Origin: Balneolaceae bacterium
GTDB lineage: Bacteria; Bacteroidota; Rhodothermia; Balneolales; Balneolaceae
Direction: 5' to 3'
DNA: 64,000 nt
Assembly (NCBI GenBank): GCA_020832415.1
Contig: JAFIES010000127.1
Span: forward strand, 21,289-85,288
Of the stretch, positions 46,816 through 57,888 are shown in pieces; the first letter of the stretch is position 1; each line of letters opens with the position of its first letter. The notes below the pieces were generated by a model. The model ran no database searches and was not told the origin of the DNA. It was given only the letters and a program-made list of their open reading frames with translations. The translations under genes were made by a program, and so were the position numbers.

Positions 46816-47979
46816 ATGTTTACGCAAAGCATGAGAATGGAGGATACATTGAAAGTTGGAGTTTGCAAAGAATTAGCCAAAGGTGAAGCGCGCGTAGCCC
46901 TTACCCCGGAAGGAGTTGAAAAATTAATTTCGCTTGGTTTAAGTGTAAAAATTGAAACCGGTGCGGGATTACTTTCCAGTTATTCCGATGATGATTACTC
47001 AGCGGCCGGAGCAGTTATCGATAAAAAGAGACAATCTGTTCTGGCCGATTGCGATTTGTTACTGGCCGTTCAGGCACCGGATGCTGACACCATCAAACAG
47101 CTTAAATCAGGCACTCTTCTTGTATCATTTATCTGGCCGCTGCAGAACAGGGAGTATGTTGATTTACTGATGAAGCAGCAGGTATCAGCATTAGCGATGG
47201 ACACCATTCCGCGTATAAGCCGGGCACAGTCGATGGATGCACTCTCTTCAATGAGTAACATTGCAGGGTACAAAGCTGCTCTCCTCGGAGCCGGTAATCT
47301 GGATAAATATCTGCCTATGATGATGACCGCTGCAGGCACCATTCCTCCGGCAAAAGTACTTGTACTCGGAGCGGGTGTGGCCGGTCTGCAGGCAATTGCC
47401 ACTGCAAAACGGCTTGGCGCTGTTGTGGAAGCGTTTGATGTGCGCCCGGTAGTAAAAGAGCAGGTGGAAAGCCTTGGTGCCAAATTCGTAGAAGTGCCCA
47501 TCGAAGAGGATAACACCGAATCAAAAGGTGGTTATGCGAAGGAATTATCTGACCGAAATAAGGAAAAACAGCGTGAAGTAATCCACGAGCATGTTAAAAA
47601 ATCGGACATTGTGATAACCACTGCACTTATTCCCGGCAGGCCAGCACCCCTGTTGATCACAAAAGCGATGGTGGAAGATATGAAAGCCGGTTCAGTAATT
47701 GTGGATATTGCGGCCGAACAGGGTGGTAATTGTGAGGTAACCAAGCCCGGTGAAACGTATCATCACCATGGTGTTGTTGTGATGGGGCCACTGAATATTC
47801 CTTCTACACTTGCTTTCCACGCAAGCAAGCTGTACTCAAAAAATATTCTTTCCCTGCTATCACTATTGGTTAAAGACGGGATGGCAAATCTCGATTTTGA
47901 CGATGAAATTATTGCAAATGCTACCGTAACACATCACGGTGAATTGATATCACCCTTTGTGAAAGAGAATTTGAAATAA
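46816..47979 (+). CDS. pntAA: NAD(P) transhydrogenase subunit alpha part 1
   Basis: KELAKGEARVALTPEGV, LGAGVAGLQAIATAKRLGA. Confidence 0.95.
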   Translation: MFTQSMRMEDTLKVGVCKELAKGEARVALTPEGVEKLISLGLSVKIETGAGLLSSYSDDDYSAAGAVIDKKRQSVLADCDLLLAVQAPDADTIKQLKSGTLLVSFIWPLQNREYVDLLMKQQVSALAMDTIPRISRAQSMDALSSMSNIAGYKAALLGAGNLDKYLPMMMTAAGTIPPAKVLVLGAGVAGLQAIATAKRLGAVVEAFDVRPVVKEQVESLGAKFVEVPIEEDNTESKGGYAKELSDRNKEKQREVIHEHVKKSDIVITTALIPGRPAPLLITKAMVEDMKAGSVIVDIAAEQGGNCEVTKPGETYHHHGVVVMGPLNIPSTLAFHASKLYSKNILSLLSLLVKDGMANLDFDDEIIANATVTHHGELISPFVKENLK

Positions 47980-48059
47980 AGTTTCACTTAAAATATGGCT
48001 TGGATTAATCAGGCCAATGTAATCCAAATTTATCAGACTCTAACTCACTACCTGCAACC

Positions 48060-48350
48060 ATGGAAGATCTCATTTTCAATCTTTTCATATTTGTTCTTGC
48101 CTCGTTTGTTGGCTTCGAACTGATATCAAAAGTACCACCAACACTCCACACACCCCTGATGTCGGGTGCAAACGCTATTTCCGGTATCACACTGATCGGT
48201 GCTCTGATTATTGCAGGCGGTCCGGAAAGTGTCTATGCCCAGTGGATTGGCTTTGCAGCCATTATTTTTGCTACGATTAATGTGGTTGGCGGATTTATGG
48301 TTACCGACCGAATGCTGGAGATGTTCAAAAAAAAGGAGGATGATAAATGA
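48060..48350 (+). CDS. pntAB: NAD(P) transhydrogenase subunit alpha part 2
   Basis: HTPLMSGANAISGI, GGFMVTDRMLEMF. Confidence 0.95.
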   Translation: MEDLIFNLFIFVLASFVGFELISKVPPTLHTPLMSGANAISGITLIGALIIAGGPESVYAQWIGFAAIIFATINVVGGFMVTDRMLEMFKKKEDDK

Positions 48351-49765
48351 GCCAGTTCCTCCCTGAATTTTTACAGGCTTATATACCAAGTACCATACAG
48401 CTGATTTATCTGGTAGCTACCGGCTTTTTTATAGTAGGTATCAAGCGCCTTGGGTCACCAGCAACTGCTCGTTCCGGCAACCAGCTGGCTTCTTTTGGTA
48501 TGCTGATGGGCGTAGTAGTTACACTTTTCGACAGAGAAATTATAAGTTTTGAATTTATAATTGCCGGTGTTGTAATCGGTGCTTTGATTGGGGCTTTTGC
48601 TGCAAAAAAAGTGCAGATGACTGCCATGCCCGAAATGGTTGCCATTTTCAACGGTTTTGGTGGCGGTGCCTCAGCGCTTGTGGCATGGGGTGAATTTACC
48701 CGCCTTGACCCTGCCCTTTTTGAAACACAGGCCCTGGTAACCACCGGGCTCAGTATTCTCATCGGTTCCATCACATTCACCGGCAGTTTTATCGCTTTTG
48801 GCAAGCTGAAAGGATTTATCCATGGCGGGCGGATTGCTCTTCCGGGCCAAAACATTATAAACCTTGTGCTAACTTTTATCGCGCTGGGACTTGTGGGATG
48901 GTTTACAATCGACCCTGAATATCAGCTTGTTTTCTGGGCTCTATTTGGGCTGGCTCTGCTGATTGGTGTGTTTACCGTACTGCCAATTGGCGGTGCCGAT
49001 ATGCCTGTCGTAATCTCCCTGCTCAACTCCTACTCAGGTATTGCCGCATCCATGGCCGGTTTCGTACTTGGTAACAATCTGCTCATTATCAGTGGTGCAT
49101 TGGTTGGAGCAGCCGGTTTGATACTCACCAATATCATGTGTAAAGCGATGAACAGAACGTTAGGCAATGTTCTTTTTGGTGCTTTTGGAGGTTCGGATGA
49201 TCCTGCTCAAACCGGTGTTTCAGGTGATAAAAGCATACAACAAACATTTGCTGACGATGCAGCCATTCAATGCGCCTACGCCAAAAAGGTTGTTGTGGCT
49301 CCCGGTTATGGCCTTGCCGTTGCGCAGGCTCAGCACGTGCTAAAAGAAGTAGCCAATCTATTGGAAGAGCGCGGAGTAACCGTAAAGTATGGTATTCATC
49401 CGGTTGCAGGACGAATGCCCGGCCACATGAATGTACTCCTTGCAGAAGCAGATGTACCGTATGATCACCTCTATGATATGGACCAGATCAATCCTGAGTT
49501 TGCCTCAACCGATGTAGTATTGATTATCGGGGCGAATGATGTGGTGAATCCGGCTGCAAAAACAACTCCGGGAAGCCCGATCTATGGCATGCCTATCTTA
49601 AATGTTGATGATGCTAAGCGTACCATTGTTTTCAAACGAAGTATGAGCACAGGTTATGCCGGAATTGAAAACGATCTGTTTTACAGTGATAAAAACCAGA
49701 TGTTTTTTGGTGATGCGAAAAAATCACTTCAGGAACTGGCAACTGCAATTAAAGAGCTGGACTGA
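48347..49765 (+). CDS. pntB: NAD(P) transhydrogenase subunit beta
   Basis: IPGYGLAVAQAQ-like VAPGYGLAVAQAQH, HPVAGRMPGHMNVLLAEA, VVNPAAKTTPGSPIYGMPIL. Confidence 0.96.
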   Translation: MSQFLPEFLQAYIPSTIQLIYLVATGFFIVGIKRLGSPATARSGNQLASFGMLMGVVVTLFDREIISFEFIIAGVVIGALIGAFAAKKVQMTAMPEMVAIFNGFGGGASALVAWGEFTRLDPALFETQALVTTGLSILIGSITFTGSFIAFGKLKGFIHGGRIALPGQNIINLVLTFIALGLVGWFTIDPEYQLVFWALFGLALLIGVFTVLPIGGADMPVVISLLNSYSGIAASMAGFVLGNNLLIISGALVGAAGLILTNIMCKAMNRTLGNVLFGAFGGSDDPAQTGVSGDKSIQQTFADDAAIQCAYAKKVVVAPGYGLAVAQAQHVLKEVANLLEERGVTVKYGIHPVAGRMPGHMNVLLAEADVPYDHLYDMDQINPEFASTDVVLIIGANDVVNPAAKTTPGSPIYGMPILNVDDAKRTIVFKRSMSTGYAGIENDLFYSDKNQMFFGDAKKSLQELATAIKELD

Positions 49766-49797
49766 TACAATCATGTCTGTTCTTCAGCACCATTAAA

Positions 49798-50937
49798 ATG
49801 GCTGCCATAAACTGGAAAAAAATTATTCTGTTACTCATCGCTATGCTTGTAGGAGCAGGTAGTGTACTGCTCTATTTATTTGTGCGTGATAGTTTTGATC
49901 TAACTCTTCCATCATGGCCAGTTTCAATTTTATCTGTTATTGCAGCTCTTTTTATTTCCGTATTCATCCATGAGCTTGGTCACTTCATTGCCGGCCTTGT
50001 TCAAAAGTTTCAGTTTCATATGTTTGCTGTAGGCCCCTTCAAATTGGAGAAAACAGATAAAGGCCTCAGAACCGGTTTAAACCTGAACATGAATGTTGCC
50101 GGTGGCCTTACTCTGATGACACCAAACTCTGAGACTTATGATAAAGAAAAGTTTGCCTGGTTCATTGCAGCCGGCCCCATAGCTTCCATTCTATTATTTA
50201 TAATACTTGCAACTATAGCTTTCTCAGTGCATGCACTGTTTGGTACAGATGGAAATACAAATACCATCATATATTTTTCTTGGCTCACCGCGGTTATTAG
50301 CCTTGCAATAGGTATTACTTCGTTATTCCCTGAAGAACAGGGAGGCCTTGAGACTGATGGCATGCAATTAAGAGACCTGCTTCGCGGCGGGAAAAGGGCA
50401 GTAATTAAACAATATGTAATGCAGTTGTACATATCAGCATTTAACGGCACTCGCCCAAGGGATTATAACACCGATATCCTTGCAAAGCTGAACGATGCCA
50501 CCCCGAAATTCAAAGACAATAATTCCATCTTAGCCAGGCTATTTACTTATATCCATTTGTTAGATAAAAATGAAATTAAGAAGGCGGGTGACATAATCAA
50601 TGAGTTAACTGTTAATGCTGAATATTCGACAAATGACTTACTGAATCCAAGCATCTTTCTTGAAAAGTCATTCTTTGAAGCATATTACAATGGAGACACT
50701 GAAAAAGCTGAACTCTATTTTGAAAAAGGCAGAAAAGGATATAGTGAAAAAAGCACTTTAAAACGTACAGAAACTATTCTTCTTTTAAAAAAAGGAGAGA
50801 AGGATGCAGCAGAAAAATCAGCTAAGAAAGCCATTAAAGCTATAAATAACAGTTATGATAAAGGTGGCTCCATTTGGGAAAAAGAAATTCTTGAACAAGC
50901 ACTGAAAGAGAGTGGGATTATATTGAGCGGCAGTTAA
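49798..50937 (+). CDS. M50-family site-2-protease-like membrane protein
   Basis: FIHELGHFIAGL zinc motif within TM helices. Confidence 0.75.
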   Translation: MAAINWKKIILLLIAMLVGAGSVLLYLFVRDSFDLTLPSWPVSILSVIAALFISVFIHELGHFIAGLVQKFQFHMFAVGPFKLEKTDKGLRTGLNLNMNVAGGLTLMTPNSETYDKEKFAWFIAAGPIASILLFIILATIAFSVHALFGTDGNTNTIIYFSWLTAVISLAIGITSLFPEEQGGLETDGMQLRDLLRGGKRAVIKQYVMQLYISAFNGTRPRDYNTDILAKLNDATPKFKDNNSILARLFTYIHLLDKNEIKKAGDIINELTVNAEYSTNDLLNPSIFLEKSFFEAYYNGDTEKAELYFEKGRKGYSEKSTLKRTETILLLKKGEKDAAEKSAKKAIKAINNSYDKGGSIWEKEILEQALKESGIILSGS

Positions 50938-50995
50938 TATGAATTCAGGTAAAAAATTTACGAATACTGCCTGCCACCTAAAATCATAAACTTAA

Positions 50996-51021
50996 AAAGC
51001 CCCGTATTACTACGAGGCTTT
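50996..51021. terminator. bidirectional terminator between convergent genes
   Basis: AAAGCCcCGTattactACGaGGCTTT. Confidence 0.75.
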
Positions 51022-51057
51022 GTATTTGGGCCCACTTTTAAGAAATTGGTTAAAATC

Positions 51058-52281
51058 TCAATCCACCGGAATAATTCTGCTGATGGTTCCGTTCGATTCG
51101 TTGCTGAAGTAGATATAACCATCAGGAGCTTCTCTTACATCCCTGATGCGTCCAATTCCTTCAAGAATTCGCTCTTCGCGAACATATTCATCACCATCCA
51201 GAACAATTCTTGAAATCAGCTGGAAGGCAAGTGCACCATTTAACACATCTCCTCTCCAGGCAGGGTATTTATCACTTGTAACAAAAGCCATGCCTGATGG
51301 AGCAATGGATGGAGTCCAGTGCATAACCGGCTGTTCCATTCCTTCTTTTTCAGTATCCTCGGTTATTATACTTCCGTTGTAGTTTATACCATATGTAATT
51401 TCAGGCCAGCCATAGTTTGCACCCGGTTTATCGTGCACGTTCAGTTCATCGCCACCCCGCGGTCCGTGCAGATTACTCCACACAATACCTGTTTCGGGAT
51501 GAACAGCCATTCCCTGAATATTCCTTAAGCCGTAAGCATAGATTTCATCGAGTCCGTCGCGGCCTACAAATGGATTGTCTGCCGGCACGGATCCATCATC
51601 ATACAACCTGAAAAGATTTCCATGAGAGTTGCTGATATCCTGAGCAGTATCCATATCACCCCGGTCTCCAATAGAAAAGTACATGTAGCCGTCGTGATCA
51701 AAAACAATGCGGCTGCCAAAATGGTGACGGGCAGTAGTGAATGGCTGCCCCACATAAACATCTTCCACATCAGTAAGTGAGTGTGAGTCCGGAGCAAACC
51801 TGGCCCTCATAATTGCCGTATTTCCTCCACCGGAACCCGGTTTTGAATAGCTGATGTAAATCCACCCATTTTCATCGTAATCCGGATGAAGCACAATATC
51901 GAGCAGTCCGCCCTGACCGCGAGCATAAACTTCCGGAACACCTCCAACAGGTTCATCCACAAGCTCACCTTCTTTTACAAGGCGAAGGTTACCATCACGT
52001 TCAGTAATCAGCATGCTTCCATCCGGTAAAAATGCCATGCCCCAGGCAACGTCGAGTCCGCTGAGTACCGTCTGAACCTGAAAGTTCATATCCTCAGATT
52101 CATGAACTTCTCCAACTCCATCAGGCAGCGGAAAGTAAAGATCGGAGCTATACTCAATATCATCACGCTCATTGTTATTTACTTCCGGGCTTATTTCAAC
52201 ATTTTCGGAGCATGCAAGTATCGGAAACATCAGTAAAATTGGCAGAAATAATTTCATAGTCTTTGGTATCAAACGATTCAT
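51058..52281 (-). CDS. PQQ-dependent sugar dehydrogenase-like lipoprotein
   Basis: GLDVAWGMAFLPDGSMLITERDGNLRLV, GQGGLLDIVLHPDY, GLRNIQGMAVHP. Confidence 0.9.
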   Translation of the reverse strand: MNRLIPKTMKLFLPILLMFPILACSENVEISPEVNNNERDDIEYSSDLYFPLPDGVGEVHESEDMNFQVQTVLSGLDVAWGMAFLPDGSMLITERDGNLRLVKEGELVDEPVGGVPEVYARGQGGLLDIVLHPDYDENGWIYISYSKPGSGGGNTAIMRARFAPDSHSLTDVEDVYVGQPFTTARHHFGSRIVFDHDGYMYFSIGDRGDMDTAQDISNSHGNLFRLYDDGSVPADNPFVGRDGLDEIYAYGLRNIQGMAVHPETGIVWSNLHGPRGGDELNVHDKPGANYGWPEITYGINYNGSIITEDTEKEGMEQPVMHWTPSIAPSGMAFVTSDKYPAWRGDVLNGALAFQLISRIVLDGDEYVREERILEGIGRIRDVREAPDGYIYFSNESNGTISRIIPVD

Positions 52282-52451
52282 TGCAATGATTTTAGATTAG
52301 TTTGTGAACTAACAATAAAGACCAAATTATCGCATTACTCAACAAATTGATTGCTGTAAAGTTGTTTTTTCATTTTTTTAACAAACATCCGTTAAATTCT
52401 CTATTCTTAAACCACAAATAATATTGGCATTACAAAGTAATAGCGTGCATC

Positions 52452-54458
52452 ATGGCTAAATCTAATTCAGTCCTTCTTTTTTCTGTTCTATTCTTCATTT
52501 TGCTTTTTACACAAGCTTGTAACCAAAACTCAGAACCGCTTGATGTTCAAACAATTCAAACCGACCTGCTGATTGCCGGTGGCGGTGCGAGCGGATCTGC
52601 GGCTGCTATACAAGCCGCACGAGATGGTGTTAATGTTGTTGTGGTGGAACCATCTCCATGGCTGGGCGGTATGTTAACTGCTGCAGGAGTAAGTGCAACA
52701 GATGGAAATCACAATCTTCCATCGGGTATCTGGGGTGAATTTCGTGAAAAACTACGAGAACATTATGGTGGTGCAGAGGCTTTAGCTACAGGGTGGATCA
52801 GCCATACTCTCTTTGAACCACACGTTGGAAACAGAATCTTGAATGAGATGATGGATGGGCTTCCAAACATTCAGAGAATTCATGGCTACTATATTGATGA
52901 AGCAATCATGATTGGAAACAGGGTGGCAGGGGCTACTTTTTTCGATATGGATGGAAACCGTTTACGGGTTGAGGCTGCTATCAGTATTGATGCTACAGAA
53001 TATGGTGATTTAATGGCCCGTTCAGGCGCCGATTATTTTATTGGACTTGATCCAATAAGCAGAACCGGTGAAGAGATTGCACCAACGCATGGAAACAACA
53101 TGATACAGGACCTCACCTACACAGCTACTCTGAAAGATTACGGGCCCGATGCCGACATGACTATACCAAGGCCGGCAAATTACCAACCCTCCATCTTCAT
53201 GAATGCCTGCAAAGAGTTAAGTGATAATCCTGAAACATTTGATGGGGTAGATTGTATTCAAATGATGGATTATGCCCGCCTGCCAAATGACAAATTCCTG
53301 ATTAACTGGCCAAATTATGGCAACGATTACTACCTGAACGTCCTGGAAATGGATCATCATGAACGTTTAACACTATACGAAGAGGCAAAAAACCGAACCA
53401 GACAATTCATCTATTTCATACAGACTGAAGGCGGGTTCAAAAATCTTGGCTTTGCAGATGATGAATATAGTACAGATGATCTATTTCCATATATACCCTA
53501 TCACAGAGAATCCAGGCGGCTTGATGGACTTACAATGTTAACGATGAATGAGTTGACAGATCCTTACGGCGTTGAAAATGATCTCTATAAAACCGCGATT
53601 GGTGTAGGCGATTACCCGCTTGACCATCACCGTGATCTCAACCCATCGCCACCTGCAAATCTGCTAGAGGAAGGTGACCGTGAGCCCTACCAGTTTGAAA
53701 CACGGTATGAAGCATTTCCAGGAATACCTTCATTCTCCGTACCATTCGGTGCTTTAATACCAAAAACAATTGATGGCCTGCTTGTAGCAGAAAAAAGTAT
53801 CTCCGTGAGCAGCATTGCAAACGGGTCGAGCCGATTGCAGCCGGTAGTGATGACAATTGGCCAGGCGGCAGGAGTGGCAGCTGCCATTGCTGTTCAGGAG
53901 AATCTCCAGCCACGGGATTTACCATTACGCCAGGTTCAGCAGGTGCTTCTGGATACCAATAGCTGGGCACTCCCATTTATCGATACAACTCCGGATGACT
54001 GGCATTTTCAGCCGCTTCAAAGAGCAGGACTAAGCGGTATACTTAAGGGTGAAGGTGTGCCCTATGCATGGGCAAATCAAACCTGGATCTATCCCGACAG
54101 CACGATGAGTACCAACGAGATTTCAGAGGCCCTCTCGCGGGCAACAGATGCTCCAATGCAATTTGATCCCGAAGATAATACCAGGGCAGATGTTGTATTT
54201 TCAATCTGGCAACAGATTGGCTCTCCCTCTCCAGGCAACGGTGGCACAGGTTTCTCTGATATCTCTGCAGATCATACAGCAGCGAATGCTATTCAGTATG
54301 GCATAGAAAATGGGTGGTTTCAGGATTGGATAACGGGAGATCTGTTTGAACCGGATTCGCCAATAAAAAGGAAGGAGTTTGCAAAAATTGTAGATTCTGC
54401 ACTTGATACTTTTAACAATCTGCCAATTGCCATCGTACCGGACAGATACAACAGATAA
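52452..54458 (+). CDS. FAD-dependent oxidoreductase lipoprotein with C-terminal SLH-like repeats
   Basis: LLIAGGGASGSAAAIQAARDGVNVVVVEPSPWLGGMLTAAGV; C-terminal FSDISADHTAANAIQYGIENGWFQDW...FEPDSPIKRKEFAKIV. Confidence 0.85.
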   Translation: MAKSNSVLLFSVLFFILLFTQACNQNSEPLDVQTIQTDLLIAGGGASGSAAAIQAARDGVNVVVVEPSPWLGGMLTAAGVSATDGNHNLPSGIWGEFREKLREHYGGAEALATGWISHTLFEPHVGNRILNEMMDGLPNIQRIHGYYIDEAIMIGNRVAGATFFDMDGNRLRVEAAISIDATEYGDLMARSGADYFIGLDPISRTGEEIAPTHGNNMIQDLTYTATLKDYGPDADMTIPRPANYQPSIFMNACKELSDNPETFDGVDCIQMMDYARLPNDKFLINWPNYGNDYYLNVLEMDHHERLTLYEEAKNRTRQFIYFIQTEGGFKNLGFADDEYSTDDLFPYIPYHRESRRLDGLTMLTMNELTDPYGVENDLYKTAIGVGDYPLDHHRDLNPSPPANLLEEGDREPYQFETRYEAFPGIPSFSVPFGALIPKTIDGLLVAEKSISVSSIANGSSRLQPVVMTIGQAAGVAAAIAVQENLQPRDLPLRQVQQVLLDTNSWALPFIDTTPDDWHFQPLQRAGLSGILKGEGVPYAWANQTWIYPDSTMSTNEISEALSRATDAPMQFDPEDNTRADVVFSIWQQIGSPSPGNGGTGFSDISADHTAANAIQYGIENGWFQDWITGDLFEPDSPIKRKEFAKIVDSALDTFNNLPIAIVPDRYNR

Positions 54459-54491
54459 ACATAAAAATCTGGATTAATTGTAACTGATGAA

Positions 54492-57400
54492 TTAGGTTAA
54501 GTGCTCTTTTGTTTCTTTCTTGCCTAACTGATCATTACCATTAACGGGTGCCTTTTTTAATGCAAGCGGTAGTGTAAAGGTAAATATACTACCTGCTCCG
54601 GGTGTGCTTTCAACCCAGATTTTTCCATCCTGAAGAAGTACAAACTCTTTACACAAAGCAAGGCCCATTCCAAAGCCTTTTTCTCCCTGGGTACCCAATT
54701 TGGATCTCCTCTGCAGGCCATCAAAAATATGGTTTAAACTCTCTTCTCCTATTCCTACACCATTATCTGCAACTGTTATGGTGGCATATTTTTCTCCTTT
54801 TGACAGGCTTATCGTAACCGCTGTACCACTTCCGGAAAATTTTATCGCATTCGAAAGCAAATTTCGAACGATTGTTTTTGTCATATTTTTATCGGCTTTA
54901 ACAAAAACGGGCTTATCAGCTTTTAAAATTATATTCACATTCTTGAAGTTTGCCTGAGCGCCCGCCATCTCAACACTCTCGTTTAACAATCCTCTAAGCT
55001 CGATGTTTTCAATGCATATATTAAGCCCGCCATCTTTAGAGCCTGACCATTGCAGTAAGTTTTCAAGCAGATTCAGGGATTTCCGGCCCGAATCTAATAT
55101 CATATTCGTTAATTCAGAATACTCTTCATTGTTGTTTTGCTCGAACTCGAGTTTAAGCAGATCGATATATCCTAAAATGGTATTAAATGGGTTTCTGAGA
55201 TCATGAGCCAGAATTGAGTGAAGTTTGTTCTTTTCTTCAAGCAGATTTTTGAGCTCTTCATTCGAAATTTTGAGCTCCTTCGTTCTCTCCTCCACTTCTT
55301 TTTGAAGCTCCAGATTGTACTTATGGATATTGCGAACCCTGTAACGATAGCCGGCAACCAGAAGGGTTATAATTACAATCAATGAGAGGAGAAAAAACCA
55401 GGCTGTTTGCCAAAACGGTGGTGTTACTGTAATTGCGAGTAATGCCCCCTCCTCATTCCAAAAACCATCGTTATTGGCTGCTCGTACCCTGAATGTGTAG
55501 CTGCCGGCAGGTAATGATGTATAGATTGCTTCCCGAAGATCTGATGTCTGCTGCCAGGTAGCATCAAATCCTTCCAGCATAAACTCAAACTTAACATTAT
55601 CAGAATTTTTAAAGCTTAGCGCGGTAAACCTGAAAATTATTCGCTGTGCATCATGAGGAATTTTTGAAATTTCATTAATTGGGTATGTTATTCCATTCTT
55701 CTCAATTTCCTCTATGTACACTTTTGGGAGTTGCCTGTTTAATTCTAAACGCTCGGTAGATAGCATCGCCAAACCTTGCATGGTTGGGATGTAAAGCTCA
55801 CCTTGATCATTCAAAAAACTGGATGGCATGAACCCTCCTGTTGTTTCACGAATGGGCAAGCCCTCCATCACACCTATTCGTGATACACGTAATGCCAAAA
55901 TTTCACCGGCCAAAAACAGATCAATCTGATTTTTTTCAATAAAAAACACACCCATATTACCGGCCAGCCAAAGATTTCCATAATCATCAAATTGAAGTTG
56001 AGAAATGGTATTATCGAAAAGGCCATTCTCGATTGTAATTTTTTTCGACTCCCCTCCCTGATTCAGCACAAAAATGCCTCCTCCATAACTGCCAAACCAA
56101 AACCGGCCCTCTGAATCTTTATTAATGGTTCTGAAATTTCGGGTCTCCAGCTGGTTGAACTCTTCGGGTTTAATGATGACACCATTTTCAAAGTATCCGA
56201 TACCCCGATCTGTAGCAAATAATAGAGTTCCATTATCGTCTTCGTAAATCATTCTTGTGGTACTCACATTACCGCCATCTTGGTTTTTTATAAGTGCGGT
56301 CTCTTCTCCATCAAATCGATATAAACCTCTACCAAAAGATCCAAACCAAATGTGGCCGTTTGTGTCTTCAAAAACAGAAAGTACTGCATTCACATCTTCC
56401 ATAATTTCGGGTTCAAATCTTTGGAAAATATTATCGTCCGGAGGCAGATAAAACACACCGCCTCCCCATGTACCGGCCCAAATTGTTCCATCGGTTTGTT
56501 CCAAGAGCGACCAAACACACACATTTAAGATTCCCTCTTCAATTCCAAATCTCCTGATAGAATTATCACCGAATGCATAAAGCCCATCGCAGTTGGTTCC
56601 TACCCAAAGAGTTTCATTACTGTCTTGCAAGATTGCTGTAGTGGGAGTTTGAGAAAGCACATCAAGCCTGTCTCCCTGATAAACAGGTGTATCCACAAAT
56701 TGTATTAACCCATTTGCTGAGGTTGAAATCCAGATTGAACCTTCATGATCGAAGAGTACATCATTTGTCCTGATGTTTGTGTACTGAACACCGCGAATCT
56801 GTTCTGCATAAAGATCTTCAATCCTGTATAACCCATCTGCACCGTAAATATAGTAGTAGCCATTTCTATATCGTATACCGTGCAGTATGGATTGATTAAT
56901 TTCTTCTCCAATCAAAACTACTTCGTGGCCATCCTCTTCTATTTTCAGTATACCGTGCTCATGCACCAATAAGAAATGGTCATCATACCAAAACAGATCC
57001 CAAAAACGCTCAACATGGTCAAAATCGCGAGTTGTAAAAGACCATTTAGACTTCAATTCAGACTCTGATAGTTCAAGCAAAATCTCTTCCAATTCTCCAT
57101 CCAGTTTTAACCGGTGCATTGAGTATTCATACAGAACATAGATATGGTTGCCGTGTTGGTATATTTTTTGAACACCTTGATTGGGCAATCCCTCTATTTT
57201 CCTGAATTTTTCGTTTTCCAGAATAAAAACACCAAAATTGGTACCTACCCAGATTTTTCCGGTATCATCAAAAAATATTTTTGTTATGTATGTATTTAGC
57301 TCGGTTAAATCCTCATCTATCTTGTATACATGTGAAGAGTCCTGATCTATCATCACCAGGCTGCTGTATTCAAGCCCTGCCCATATTTTTCCATCGGGAC

Positions 57401-57788
57401 TTTCAACTAATTCAATAAACCGATTGGTTTCGAGACCAGGAATATTCCCGGTGTTATAGACAGAAATTCTTTTTCCATCAAATCGAATAAGGCCATTAAA
57501 TGTTGCAGCCCATATATATCCTCTTGAATCCTGAATTACCTGATTGACTCCGTTAGCCGGGAGCCCGTTCTCGGTATTATAATTTCGTGAAATCGTGTAA
57601 TTATCCTGAGCAGAAGTGATTAACGCTTCGTTTGTCTGGGCATAAATAACCGGTGGCGATGAAAAGATTGTAAGGCAAGCCAGCAGAAGTATAAACCAAC
57701 TTGAGCCGGCTGACTTTTGCGCCGTAAAAAAACTGATTTCTTTCATCTGTAATGTGTACCCGAAAATTGCACATTTAATTATGAACAA
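54492..57788 (-). CDS. two-component-regulator propeller / Y_Y_Y sensor histidine kinase
   Basis: WVGTN/WIST propeller repeats, Y_Y_Y region LPAGSYTFRVRAANNDGFWNEEG, HDLRNPFNTILGYIDLL, HATPase. Confidence 0.92.
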   Translation of the reverse strand: MFIIKCAIFGYTLQMKEISFFTAQKSAGSSWFILLLACLTIFSSPPVIYAQTNEALITSAQDNYTISRNYNTENGLPANGVNQVIQDSRGYIWAATFNGLIRFDGKRISVYNTGNIPGLETNRFIELVESPDGKIWAGLEYSSLVMIDQDSSHVYKIDEDLTELNTYITKIFFDDTGKIWVGTNFGVFILENEKFRKIEGLPNQGVQKIYQHGNHIYVLYEYSMHRLKLDGELEEILLELSESELKSKWSFTTRDFDHVERFWDLFWYDDHFLLVHEHGILKIEEDGHEVVLIGEEINQSILHGIRYRNGYYYIYGADGLYRIEDLYAEQIRGVQYTNIRTNDVLFDHEGSIWISTSANGLIQFVDTPVYQGDRLDVLSQTPTTAILQDSNETLWVGTNCDGLYAFGDNSIRRFGIEEGILNVCVWSLLEQTDGTIWAGTWGGGVFYLPPDDNIFQRFEPEIMEDVNAVLSVFEDTNGHIWFGSFGRGLYRFDGEETALIKNQDGGNVSTTRMIYEDDNGTLLFATDRGIGYFENGVIIKPEEFNQLETRNFRTINKDSEGRFWFGSYGGGIFVLNQGGESKKITIENGLFDNTISQLQFDDYGNLWLAGNMGVFFIEKNQIDLFLAGEILALRVSRIGVMEGLPIRETTGGFMPSSFLNDQGELYIPTMQGLAMLSTERLELNRQLPKVYIEEIEKNGITYPINEISKIPHDAQRIIFRFTALSFKNSDNVKFEFMLEGFDATWQQTSDLREAIYTSLPAGSYTFRVRAANNDGFWNEEGALLAITVTPPFWQTAWFFLLSLIVIITLLVAGYRYRVRNIHKYNLELQKEVEERTKELKISNEELKNLLEEKNKLHSILAHDLRNPFNTILGYIDLLKLEFEQNNNEEYSELTNMILDSGRKSLNLLENLLQWSGSKDGGLNICIENIELRGLLNESVEMAGAQANFKNVNIILKADKPVFVKADKNMTKTIVRNLLSNAIKFSGSGTAVTISLSKGEKYATITVADNGVGIGEESLNHIFDGLQRRSKLGTQGEKGFGMGLALCKEFVLLQDGKIWVESTPGAGSIFTFTLPLALKKAPVNGNDQLGKKETKEHLT

Positions 57789-57888
57789 CCCCTATACCAC
57801 ACATTATACTAATTTTACAATTCAAGCAATAACTATATCGCATTAAACTATATGCGATAGCCAATTGTAAACGCGCTTTTTCACTATA

